Shown here: one piece after another, positions 26,303 to 34,332 of the stretch
Position numbering within the stretch: the first letter of the stretch is position 1
Layout: every line of letters begins with the position of its first letter
Origin: Hallerella porci
Lineage (GTDB): Bacteria > Fibrobacterota > Fibrobacteria > Fibrobacterales > Fibrobacteraceae
Reading direction: 5' to 3'
Assembly: GCF_003148885.1 (NCBI RefSeq)
Contig: NZ_QGHD01000007.1
Location: 1-64,000 of the forward strand
Length of the DNA: 64,000 nucleotides
The notes under the pieces: model-generated
Seen by the model: the letters and a program-made list of their open reading frames with translations, nothing else
Databases searched by the model: none
What the model was told of the DNA's origin: nothing
Position numbers and translations under genes: made by a program

Positions 26303-27051
26303 TAGACATTTCCCTCGAGATTTTCGTAGCCTTCTTTTTCCAATTTCTTGGCGAGTTCGGGGCCGCCGGAAAGGATGATTTTTCCGTGGATGAGAACGTG
26401 GACAAAATCGGGCTTGACGTAATCCAAAAGGCGTTCGTAATGAGTCACCAAAATCACGGCGCGGTTTTGATTGTGCAAATGATTGATGCCGTTCGAAACG
26501 ATGCGGAGCGCATCGATGTCAAGGCCAGAATCGGTTTCGTCGAGGAATGCGTATTTCGGAAGAAGCATCGCCATTTGCAAAATTTCGTTGCGCTTCTTTT
26601 CGCCGCCCGAAAATCCGTCGTTTAATCCGCGAGTGCGGTAACGTTCATCCATTTCCAAAAGTTGCATCGCTTCGTTTAAGCGGTCGTTAAATTCGGCGTC
26701 GGAAATCGGACCCATTTTTAAGTAAGCGCGTTTCGAATCGACTGCCATCCGTAAAAATTCCACATTCGGAACTCCCGGAATTTCAATCGGATATTGCGTG
26801 CTTGCAAAAAATCCTTCGTTTGCGCGGGAAGCGGGATCGAGTTCGAGTAAATTTTTGCCGTCCATTTCGACTGAGCCCGAATCGACTTTGTAAGCGGGAT
26901 GCCCGCTGATTACTTTGGCGAGAGTGCTTTTTCCAGAACCGTTCAATCCCATAATGGCGTGGATTTCGCCGGGTTTGACTTCGAGGTTAATGCCTTTGAG
27001 GATTGGAGTGCCGTCGAGAAGACTGGCTTTGAGATTTTGGATTGAAAGCAT
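26302..27051 (-). CDS. sufC: Fe-S cluster assembly ATPase SufC
   Basis: The product is a 249-residue soluble ABC-type ATPase that drives the SufBCD scaffold. Walker A is GLNGSGKST, the signature is FSGGEKKRNEI, Walker B ends in YAFLDETDSGLD (the SufC-typical ETDSGLD) and the switch His is in VTHYERLL. The length is standard. It starts 12 bases downstream of dnaG, which suggests that dnaG, sufC and sufD share a transcript. The stop overlaps the sufD start. Confidence 0.95.
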   Translation of the reverse strand: MLSIQNLKASLLDGTPILKGINLEVKPGEIHAIMGLNGSGKSTLAKVISGHPAYKVDSGSVEMDGKNLLELDPASRANEGFFASTQYPIEIPGVPNVEFLRMAVDSKRAYLKMGPISDAEFNDRLNEAMQLLEMDERYRTRGLNDGFSGGEKKRNEILQMAMLLPKYAFLDETDSGLDIDALRIVSNGINHLHNQNRAVILVTHYERLLDYVKPDFVHVLIHGKIILSGGPELAKKLEKEGYENLEGNV

Positions 27052-27063
27052 AATGACTCCAGG

Positions 27064-28950
27064 TTATAATTTGCCGCTAAACTCGATGAGTTTTTCGCGG
27101 TAATCAAGTAAGTCTTTGAAAAATGTAGCATCTTGCGAAACATCTTCGCTTTCTCGGACGCGGGCGCGAATGGTTTTGCTCGCAAATGCGTGGAGGGCGA
27201 GGCGCAGTTGCACGAGTTCTGCGGTCATCGGGCGCGATTTGAGCGAATCGCGGAAACGTTCTGCCGTGCGAATTTCAAGCTCGGCTAAGGATTCTAAAAA
27301 TTCTTTTTGCGCGGCGGCAGGTTCCCAAGTTTCTTCGCCAAAAGATTCGAGAATTTGTGCGGGGAGCGGCGAAAGCGCATCGTGCAAACGCATCAAATTG
27401 ATTTCTTTATTTTCGGTGTATTCGGCGAGGGCAGTTCCCAAAAGTTCGTCCAAAAGTTCGGACGCAAATAAACTGACTCCGGAACTTGCAAAATCCAAAT
27501 CGAAGAAAACGCTTGCGGGTTCCCAAAGGCTCGGCGATGCGATGATGAGACTAACAAATCGCAGTTCCATTTTCGGAATCGCTTGCCACGGCACTTGTTC
27601 TTCGGCGGGAATTTCGGCGGGGAGAGAGTTTCCGTCGTCGTAAAATTTTCGTTTTTCTTTTTCGGGTTGGATGCCGGCAAAGTTTGCTTCGGAACCAAAT
27701 CGTTCGGCGACTAATCGCAGATATTGATTTTGCAGTTCGCGGTCGCGGATGTGGATTAAAATCGATTTAATATGCGTGACGAATGCGGCGCGATCTTCGA
27801 CGGTTTCGGTCGGCGTAATGCGGGCGAGATAATCGAACCAATCTTCGGCGTGAGAAAGTTCGCTACGAAAATCGTCTGCGGCAGAAGCTCCGTGTTCGTT
27901 TACAAAATTATCGGGGTCAATTTTTTCGCCGTTCGGACGAGAGAGGGCGACTATTTTCGGAATGATTCCTTGCGGGAGCACAATTTCAATCGTGCGATTT
28001 GTCGCTTTGCGACCTGCTTCATCGCCATCAAAAACGAGATACGCGGACTTTGTATAACGCGAAAGAATTTCTGCGTGCTTCTCGGTGAGAGCGGTTCCCG
28101 AAACGGCGACGACATTTTTTACGCCGGCTTGGTAAAGGCTGATGAGATCGAAGTAACCTTCGACGAGGATGACGGATCCCGCTTTCGGAATTTCGCTTTT
28201 GGATTTGGAAAGTCCGTAGAGAATCTCGCCTTTTTTATAAAGCGCAGTGTCCGGACTATTTAAATATTTCGGCGCTTTCTTTTCTTTGTCTAAAATGCGC
28301 CCGCCAAATGCGACGACTTTGCCCGAGAGATTTTCGATGGCGAACATCAATCGGTCGCGGAATTTATCGGCGATGCCTCCGTTTTCGCGTTCAATCGCAA
28401 GCCCCGCTTCGACGAGCTGCCGCGGAGAAAATCCGTGCTTTGCCGCGTAACTTAAAAATCCTTCGCGTCCATCGGGAGCGTAACCGACTTTAAAAAAGTG
28501 CCGCGTATCTTCGGTCAAGTGCCTCGATGCAATGTAACCGAGAGCTTTTTCGCTTTTGGGCAACTGCTCGACGAACCAATCCGCCGCAAGATCATTGAGC
28601 TCGCGGACAAGGGTGCGCTCTTCGGTGACTTCGGGCGATTCGGGTTTCCCGAGAACTGGGAGCACAAAATTTGTGGCATTGGCGACCCATTCGACGGCGG
28701 CTTTAAAGTCGAGCTTTTCGTGCTCCATGATGAATTTGAAAACGTCCCCGCCTGCGCCACAAGCGAAGCATTTATAAATTCCCATTTGAGGATTTACGTT
28801 CATTGAGGGCGAGTGATCGTTATGAAACGGGCAACGCCCCACAAAGCGCCCTGCGCCAGAACGCTTTAACGGCACAAATTGCTGAATAATATCCGCAATA
28901 TTGGCTTGCTGTTTTAACTCTTGAATGGTTTCATCCGAATAAAATGCCAT
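27064..28950 (-). CDS. dnaG: DNA primase DnaG
   Basis: The product has 628 residues. It makes RNA primers at the replication fork. The zinc-binding domain uses Cys40, His43, Cys61 and Cys64, matching E. coli spacing. The RNA-polymerase domain holds RDRLMFAIENLSGKVVAFGGR, and the TOPRIM motifs VEGYFD and VFDGDEAGRKA follow. The C-terminal part should contact DnaB. In many bacteria dnaG sits with rpsU and rpoD; here sufCD follow instead. No clear terminator separates it from sufC. Confidence 0.95.
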   Translation of the reverse strand: MAFYSDETIQELKQQANIADIIQQFVPLKRSGAGRFVGRCPFHNDHSPSMNVNPQMGIYKCFACGAGGDVFKFIMEHEKLDFKAAVEWVANATNFVLPVLGKPESPEVTEERTLVRELNDLAADWFVEQLPKSEKALGYIASRHLTEDTRHFFKVGYAPDGREGFLSYAAKHGFSPRQLVEAGLAIERENGGIADKFRDRLMFAIENLSGKVVAFGGRILDKEKKAPKYLNSPDTALYKKGEILYGLSKSKSEIPKAGSVILVEGYFDLISLYQAGVKNVVAVSGTALTEKHAEILSRYTKSAYLVFDGDEAGRKATNRTIEIVLPQGIIPKIVALSRPNGEKIDPDNFVNEHGASAADDFRSELSHAEDWFDYLARITPTETVEDRAAFVTHIKSILIHIRDRELQNQYLRLVAERFGSEANFAGIQPEKEKRKFYDDGNSLPAEIPAEEQVPWQAIPKMELRFVSLIIASPSLWEPASVFFDLDFASSGVSLFASELLDELLGTALAEYTENKEINLMRLHDALSPLPAQILESFGEETWEPAAAQKEFLESLAELEIRTAERFRDSLKSRPMTAELVQLRLALHAFASKTIRARVRESEDVSQDATFFKDLLDYREKLIEFSGKL

Positions 28951-29071
28951 CGCGCGGCAAAAATAAATAATTTAATGAGGAGTTAGGATTGAGGAATGAG
29001 AAGTGTAGATGATGGCGCGCGGGGGATGCGAAATAGTGATCAGTGGTTAGTTGTCAGTTGTTGGAAACTGC

Positions 29072-29287
29072 GTGTCATTCTGAGCGAAGCCGTAGGCGCT
29101 GCCGTGTCATCCTGAGTGGAGCCGTAGGCGAAGCGATATATGAAACTTGGAACTTTAGTTCCTTAGTTGAATTAAGCCCTTTGGGGTAGGATCTAGCATT
29201 TTCTATTGAGTCCAAAAAAGGACTTCTTCTAATTCACAAACCAAGTGCTAGATTCTTCGCTCCATTACATTACGCTCAGAATGACAC
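29072..29287. mobile_element. MITE-like element with 15-bp terminal inverted repeats, copy 2
   Basis: GTGTCATTCTGAGCG (29072-29086) and its exact complement CGCTCAGAATGACAC (29273-29287) bound a 216-bp block without a gene. Inside are a 32-bp near-duplication of the left end (29071-29134) and the 66-bp block identical to 19019-19084. Non-autonomous miniature elements have this layout. No target duplication could be defined with confidence. The 28951-29944 gap holds this and the 42-bp array. Confidence 0.65.
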
Positions 29288-29308
29288 TACTAGATTTCCA
29301 GTGCTAAC

Positions 29309-29806
29309 ATTTCCCCCAGGCGATGAACCCGCTGGGATTTCAGTGATAACATTTCCCGGAGGAAATTTGTCCGCTAGAATTTGGCAATGGAATTTCCTGG
29401 AGGAAATTTGCCCGCTAGATTTTTGGTAATGGCATTTCCCAGGGGAAATATGTTCGCCGAATTTCTGGCAATGAGATTTCCCGGGGGAAATATGTTCGCC
29501 GGATTTTTGGCAAAGAGATTTCCCGGGGGAAATATGTTCGCTGAATTTCTGGCAATGGCATTTCCCGGGGGAAATTTGCCCGCCGGATTTCTGGAAATGA
29601 CATTTCCTGCGGGAAATTTGCCCGCTAGAATTTGGCAATGGCATTTCCCGGGGGAAATTTGCCCGCTAGATTTTTGGCAATGACATTTCCCGGAGGAAAT
29701 ATGTTCGCTGAATTTTTGGCAATGAAATTTCCCAGGGGAAATAAGTTCGCCGGATTTTTGAAAATGAGATTTCCCGGGGGAAATTTGCCCGCTAGAATTT
29801 AAAAGG
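29309..29806. repeat. 42-bp tandem repeat array, third locus
   Basis: Twelve units start at 29309, 29351, 29392, 29434, 29476, 29518, 29560, 29602, 29643, 29685, 29727 and 29769; spacing is 42 bp, with two of 41. Each begins with a 16-base palindrome of the type ATTTCCCGGGGGAAAT. The inner bases vary (CCC-GGG, CCT-AGG, CCT-GGG) and mostly preserve pairing. The rest of the unit alternates between TTTGCCCGCTAG and TATGTTCGCTG/CCG forms. It lies downstream of a MITE-like element and upstream of the dnaG start. Confidence 0.9.
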
Positions 29807-29887
29807 GAGATTTTTCGTTCAAGATGACTCCAAAAATTTTTAAACGGACAAATTTTGAATTCAAAAAATCGCGAGAGTTCTTCACAA

Positions 29888-29925
29888 AAAAAGAGCTTTG
29901 CCAAATGACAAAACTCTTTTTTTTA
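29888..29925 (-). terminator. Rho-independent terminator
   Basis: On the minus strand the stem AAGAG-TTTG/CAAA-CTCTT (29891-29918) is flanked by A and T runs. It ends the metallopeptidase-like gene. Confidence 0.65.
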
Positions 29926-29944
29926 GGGGTTGGAGAGATGAAAA

Positions 29945-32377
29945 TTATTTCGCAATCGTAATGCTTTTGGCTTCGCGGTATGCGCCACTTGTGATTTTTA
30001 CAATGTAAGTGGTCGAAGGCATTTGACGCAAATCAAAGGTAAAGGTGTGCGAGCCCGCTGATTTTTTCCCGATGAATTGATTGGAAACGAGTGCGCCGTA
30101 GCCGTTGAACAAACTGATTTTCACAAAGTCATTGCGATCCAATGTGTAATTGACTTCGAGAAGTCCTGCTTGATTGTTTAACGATAAATGCGACGCGAGT
30201 CCTTTCAATCCATAAGTTAAAGCGGTTGTGTTGCCGGCATCGGGATTTGCTTTTTCATTGGTGATTTTTACAGTCATATTGAGCAAAACCGTTTTGCCGT
30301 TATAATTAAAGCCTTGCGTAAAGCGATAAATTTCTCCGTTTTTCACGTGGTTCGGATAATGTCCAATCGCAATTTCTGCGCTTTCGATTTTTGCTTCGCC
30401 AAAGACGTAAGCGTTTTCGCCCCAATCGGTCACATTTCCTTGATTATCAAACCAGTGGCCTGGTGCTAACGCGGTATATTTTGCGGTAATATTTCCGTTC
30501 GATTCTTTCGCGATGAATGTCGCTTTCGAAATATTATCGATGCCTAATTTCTGCGCAATTTCTGCGGCGTCAAATTGTACATTCACGGCGGCGTAATTAT
30601 CATCAATCGGAAGTTCTGTAGAAATTTCGTATGTCTTGACGACGCTACCTTCGATTAAAGCGGACGAAGAACTAGACGTCATCGAAGACGAAGAAACTTT
30701 TTGGCTAGAACTCGATTTTACGCTGCTAGAAGACTTTGCAGAAGAGCTCGAAGATTGTTTGACAGAGCTCGAAGAAACATCGGGAGAATAATTGTTTCCA
30801 ATTTCAGGCCAATCATATTTTAATTGGAAATCGTTATACCATTTCGTATGCGCATCGGCGGCTCCGCTTAAACCCGAGACGAGTTTTAAGTTGTAATTAT
30901 AATGATTGGTGCGGATGTTTTCGTTTCCGGTGTATTGATAATCGGTGTTGCAAATCACTGCAAAAACGACATTGCTTTGCGGAGTTTTCGAAAGCTTTAA
31001 AGTGGTCGTGCTTTCGCTTCCGGAATTTTTGATTTGGACAGGTTCGCTGTAAACTGGCGTTCCATCGGTTGCACGGTAGCAAAGTTGAACGCTCATATTT
31101 TCGCCTAAAGCTTTAAGAGTTACACTGACTGTATTTGCGCCATTTTGAACGGTTAACGGCACAATATTTGCACCCGACCAGCCCGGAGTTGTACTGCTTT
31201 CGGGAACAAGCCATTCGCCATTTTTCGTCATCGTTTGGTAAGGCGTCATAGTCCAAGGATCAACGGTTCCATTCGACGGGGACCATTCTGCTTTGGCAAC
31301 TCCGCCAAAGTTATCGTTTAATAAGGTGCGCATATTTTCAGACCAAAGCTTCATATCTAAAAGAGCAAGGCGTGCGCGGTATTCCATGATTAAGCGGCGA
31401 GTATTTTGATCGCCCAAACCTTTGTCTAAGGCAAATGTTTCAAGCAAGTAATTTGTTTTTCCGTAAGCGTTTCCGTAAATCCAGCGGACAGCACCTTTAC
31501 CGACCCATTCGCCTAAGAAAGTGGGGAAGACGTTTCCGTATTGATAACCGCCTAAAAGATTTCGCCAGTTGCAAAGTTGAGTGCTACCATTGTAAACGCC
31601 AACGCCTGCAGCATCAGGACCGCCAAATGAACCGTCCAAAAGCCAACCCGAGTAACTTTCGATAGGGACAAATGGAGCAATCACTGCACCCGCATTTAAA
31701 AATCCCATGCCGCTATGCCAATTTCCGCTTTTATCGCGCTGCGCTGCCATTTCTTGCTGAATCCAAGTGTTTCCGCCTTCTTGGAACCAGTGGGCATTTT
31801 GTGCGCCTGGGTAAGCTTTCGTCATCGAGTGAATGCCTTCGTGCACCATCGCATCTTGCTGGGCGACTTTATCGTGATAAGGGCAACTCGGATTAAAACT
31901 ATAGACTGGGTAAAATGATGCGGCAACGGCTTCGTAATAATTACTACCCACATTGGTTTGCCATCCACCTGTCGTGTCTGTTTTTGCGCCACCTGCACAG
32001 GTGCCCGAACCATAGTAATAAACAGCGCTGTAATAGCCATTTTGTGCTCGCCTATCAGGAGCCCAGCCCATCGTATCGCGTAAAAATCCAAAATCGCGGT
32101 CGTATTTAGCGAGTAAACTGTCGATTGCTTCGTCGGTTACGCGCGGGTCGCGGTCATTTCCCCAATAAAAAGCCCACCATTTTCCCGCTTTTTGACCTGT
32201 AACGCCATCGCAGTCTGTAGAAAATTTCGTCGGCGGATTGATTACACCGATATTAGAACGCGTGTCGTAATCCAAGTCCGAACGATAACTTGGCCAGTTA
32301 TAAGCGTCACCTGTGGCGGCAATGCCAAAAGAGATGCCCCCGAGAATGCAGAAGCTCAAAAGTGATTTCACATGCAT
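29945..32377 (-). CDS. Secreted DUF6055-like putative metallopeptidase with DUF4859 and Por-type C-terminus
   Basis: The product has 810 residues. A signal peptide (CILGGISFGIAA) leads to an N-terminal domain starting WWAFYWGNDRDPRVTDEAID, resembling DUF6055 proteins of Fibrobacter. The zinc motif HEGIH is at 179-183, with Glu200 in WFQEGGNTW downstream, a gluzincin-like HExxH plus Glu layout. A poly-serine linker (about residues 530-570) precedes a region like DUF4859 (DDNYAAVNVQFDAAEIAQKL). The last about 75 residues (YTLDRNDFVKISLFNGYGAL to ITIAK) look like a type IX secretion sorting domain. It probably acts outside the cell, and the substrate is unknown. The start has AAGGATG upstream. 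Confidence 0.75.
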   Translation of the reverse strand: MHVKSLLSFCILGGISFGIAATGDAYNWPSYRSDLDYDTRSNIGVINPPTKFSTDCDGVTGQKAGKWWAFYWGNDRDPRVTDEAIDSLLAKYDRDFGFLRDTMGWAPDRRAQNGYYSAVYYYGSGTCAGGAKTDTTGGWQTNVGSNYYEAVAASFYPVYSFNPSCPYHDKVAQQDAMVHEGIHSMTKAYPGAQNAHWFQEGGNTWIQQEMAAQRDKSGNWHSGMGFLNAGAVIAPFVPIESYSGWLLDGSFGGPDAAGVGVYNGSTQLCNWRNLLGGYQYGNVFPTFLGEWVGKGAVRWIYGNAYGKTNYLLETFALDKGLGDQNTRRLIMEYRARLALLDMKLWSENMRTLLNDNFGGVAKAEWSPSNGTVDPWTMTPYQTMTKNGEWLVPESSTTPGWSGANIVPLTVQNGANTVSVTLKALGENMSVQLCYRATDGTPVYSEPVQIKNSGSESTTTLKLSKTPQSNVVFAVICNTDYQYTGNENIRTNHYNYNLKLVSGLSGAADAHTKWYNDFQLKYDWPEIGNNYSPDVSSSSVKQSSSSSAKSSSSVKSSSSQKVSSSSMTSSSSSALIEGSVVKTYEISTELPIDDNYAAVNVQFDAAEIAQKLGIDNISKATFIAKESNGNITAKYTALAPGHWFDNQGNVTDWGENAYVFGEAKIESAEIAIGHYPNHVKNGEIYRFTQGFNYNGKTVLLNMTVKITNEKANPDAGNTTALTYGLKGLASHLSLNNQAGLLEVNYTLDRNDFVKISLFNGYGALVSNQFIGKKSAGSHTFTFDLRQMPSTTYIVKITSGAYREAKSITIAK

Positions 32378-32627
32378 ACCAAACCATCCTTTTTAAAAGA
32401 AATTTTGCACAGTTTTGTTTCTGTCTGTGTAAAAATTATTCCAATTTAGAACAAATAGGATGATTTGATGTTTTATATTATAGACTTTCCGTGTTAGAAA
32501 TGTGTAAAATTATTTTGGAATGAAAAGGACGTTCTCCGCGCGGACGCGCTCAGGAATTATCGAGAGAAATTTCAAAAAACGAAAGCGCAAAACTAAATTA
32601 GATTTGAGAAAAAACGAGGCAAAAAAA

Positions 32628-33743
32628 ATGGATCCTAGAATTGTTCAGCTTGCGGAAATGCTAGTCCGCGACGCTTTAGCTCTTCAAAAAAATGAAAATA
32701 TTTTAATCGAGCTCACCGATACTCCCGATGATGTCGCAGTTGCGTTAGTGCGAGCGGTTTCTCAAGTCGGCGCAAAACCGTATGTGACGCTGCATCGCAA
32801 TGCGGTGAATCGCATCCTTTTGATGAATTCTACCGATGAACAGTTAAAACTTTCTGCCGAACACGATTTGCAATTTATGAAGCAAATGCAAGCGTATTTG
32901 GCGATTCGCGGAAGCGATAATTCGGTAGAACTTTCCGATGTTCCCGATAAACGTTCTCTGGCGAATCGCACGATTCGTAATCCGGTTTTGAATTGGCGCA
33001 TTAACAAAACGCGTTGGTGCGTTCTCCGTTGGCCGAATCCGTCGATGGCGCAAGGCGCTGGCATGAGCACCGAAGCGTTTGAAGATTTTTATTTCCAAGC
33101 GTGCCTTGCGGATTATCCAGCGATGCGTCGCGCAGCCCAAGGCCTCATCGACTTGATGAATAAAACGGATAAAGTGCATCTCAAAGCGCCGGGAACGGAT
33201 TTGACTTTCAGCATCCGCGGAATTCCGGCAGTGCCGTGCTGCGGAACGATGAACATTCCCGATGGCGAAGTTTATACCGCACCGGTCCGCGATAGCGTCA
33301 ACGGCGTCATCACGTATAATACGCCGACTCTTTACGAAGGAAAACGCTTTGAAAATATTCGTCTTGTGTTTAAGAACGGAAAAATTGTCGAAGCGACATC
33401 GTCGAATACGAAAGCGATGAATGCGATTTTTGATACCGATGAAGGTGCGCGTTACGTCGGCGAATTTTCGTTTGGCTTCAATCCGTTTGTGCATCATCCG
33501 ATGTGCGACATTCTCTTTGACGAAAAAATTTCGGGCAGTATTCATTTTACTCCGGGGAAATGCTACGAAGATGCGCCGAACGGAAATGTTTCGGCCATTC
33601 ACTGGGATTTAGTTCTCATCATGACGCCGGAATATGGCGGCGGTGAAATTTATTTGGACGATCGCTTGGTTCGCAAAGACGGCCGCTTTGTCATCCCCGA
33701 ACTAGAACCGCTCAATCCCGAAAATTTAATGGCGAAAAAATAA
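32628..33743 (+). CDS. Aminopeptidase, M29 family
   Basis: The product has 371 residues. M29 enzymes (AmpS, PepS, aminopeptidase T) remove N-terminal residues using two metals. Visible ligand regions are MNIPDGEVYTAPV (Glu), YVGEFSFGFNP (Glu), CDILFDEKISGSIHFTPG (His) and the C-terminal IHWDLVLIM (His, Asp). It has no signal peptide, so it is cytoplasmic. I chose the ATG at 32628, with GAGG upstream; the longer frame from 32520 adds a basic stretch foreign to the family. It is somewhat shorter than the typical 410. The nitroreductase gene follows after 11 bases, probably in the same transcript. Confidence 0.9.
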   Translation: MDPRIVQLAEMLVRDALALQKNENILIELTDTPDDVAVALVRAVSQVGAKPYVTLHRNAVNRILLMNSTDEQLKLSAEHDLQFMKQMQAYLAIRGSDNSVELSDVPDKRSLANRTIRNPVLNWRINKTRWCVLRWPNPSMAQGAGMSTEAFEDFYFQACLADYPAMRRAAQGLIDLMNKTDKVHLKAPGTDLTFSIRGIPAVPCCGTMNIPDGEVYTAPVRDSVNGVITYNTPTLYEGKRFENIRLVFKNGKIVEATSSNTKAMNAIFDTDEGARYVGEFSFGFNPFVHHPMCDILFDEKISGSIHFTPGKCYEDAPNGNVSAIHWDLVLIMTPEYGGGEIYLDDRLVRKDGRFVIPELEPLNPENLMAKK

Positions 33744-33754
33744 ACGAGGATAAA

Positions 33755-34276
33755 ATGAACTTTTTAGACTTAGCGAAAAGCCGATTCAGCTGCCGTGCAT
33801 TTTCTGCGACTCCCGTTGAAGAAGAAAAATTGCAACTCGTTTTAGAAGCGGGAAGAATTGCGCCGACGGCAACGAATTCGCAGCCGGTGCGCGTTTTCGT
33901 TTTAGAAAGCGAAGGCGCGATTGCAAAAATTCGACAGGCGACGCGGATGGCGTATAACGCTCCCGTTGTCTTGATGGTTTGCTACGATTCTGCGGTGAGC
34001 TATAAAGCGATTAATCATCATGACGATCACGATTGCGGATTCGAAGACGCGAGCATTGTCACGACGCATATGATGCTCGAAGCGAAATCTCTCGGGCTCG
34101 ATACGCTTTGGGCGCGGGGCTTTAACGCGCAAGAAATCGCAAACGCATTTGCGCTTCCCGAAAATTTGAAACTCGTCTGCTTATTGGATTTAGGCTACGC
34201 TGATCCTGAAAACGGCAAACCGAGTCCGCGGCATTCTCTCAGAAATCCGCTCGAAATTTTTGCGAAAAAAATTTGA
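33755..34276 (+). CDS. Nitroreductase-family flavoprotein
   Basis: The product has 173 residues. It is an FMN-binding oxidoreductase of the nitroreductase fold, probably using NAD(P)H. Visible are the FMN-binding SRFSCRAFS at the N-terminus, RIAPTATNSQPVRVFV, the central DASIVTTHMMLEAKSLGLDTLWARGF and the C-terminal LGYADPENGKPSPRH. The natural substrate is not evident; members reduce quinones, flavins or nitro compounds. It lies 11 bases after the M29 peptidase gene and is followed by a strong bidirectional terminator. Confidence 0.9.
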   Translation: MNFLDLAKSRFSCRAFSATPVEEEKLQLVLEAGRIAPTATNSQPVRVFVLESEGAIAKIRQATRMAYNAPVVLMVCYDSAVSYKAINHHDDHDCGFEDASIVTTHMMLEAKSLGLDTLWARGFNAQEIANAFALPENLKLVCLLDLGYADPENGKPSPRHSLRNPLEIFAKKI

Positions 34277-34290
34277 GTTTTCTGCAAACA

Positions 34291-34320
34291 AAAAAAGTCC
34301 GCTTTCGCGGACTTTTTTTA
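34291..34320. terminator. Bidirectional terminator
   Basis: Stem GTCCGC/GCGGAC (34297-34302, 34307-34312) with a TTTC loop, and A and T runs on both sides, between convergent genes. Confidence 0.9.
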
Positions 34321-34332
34321 TATCATAATTTT

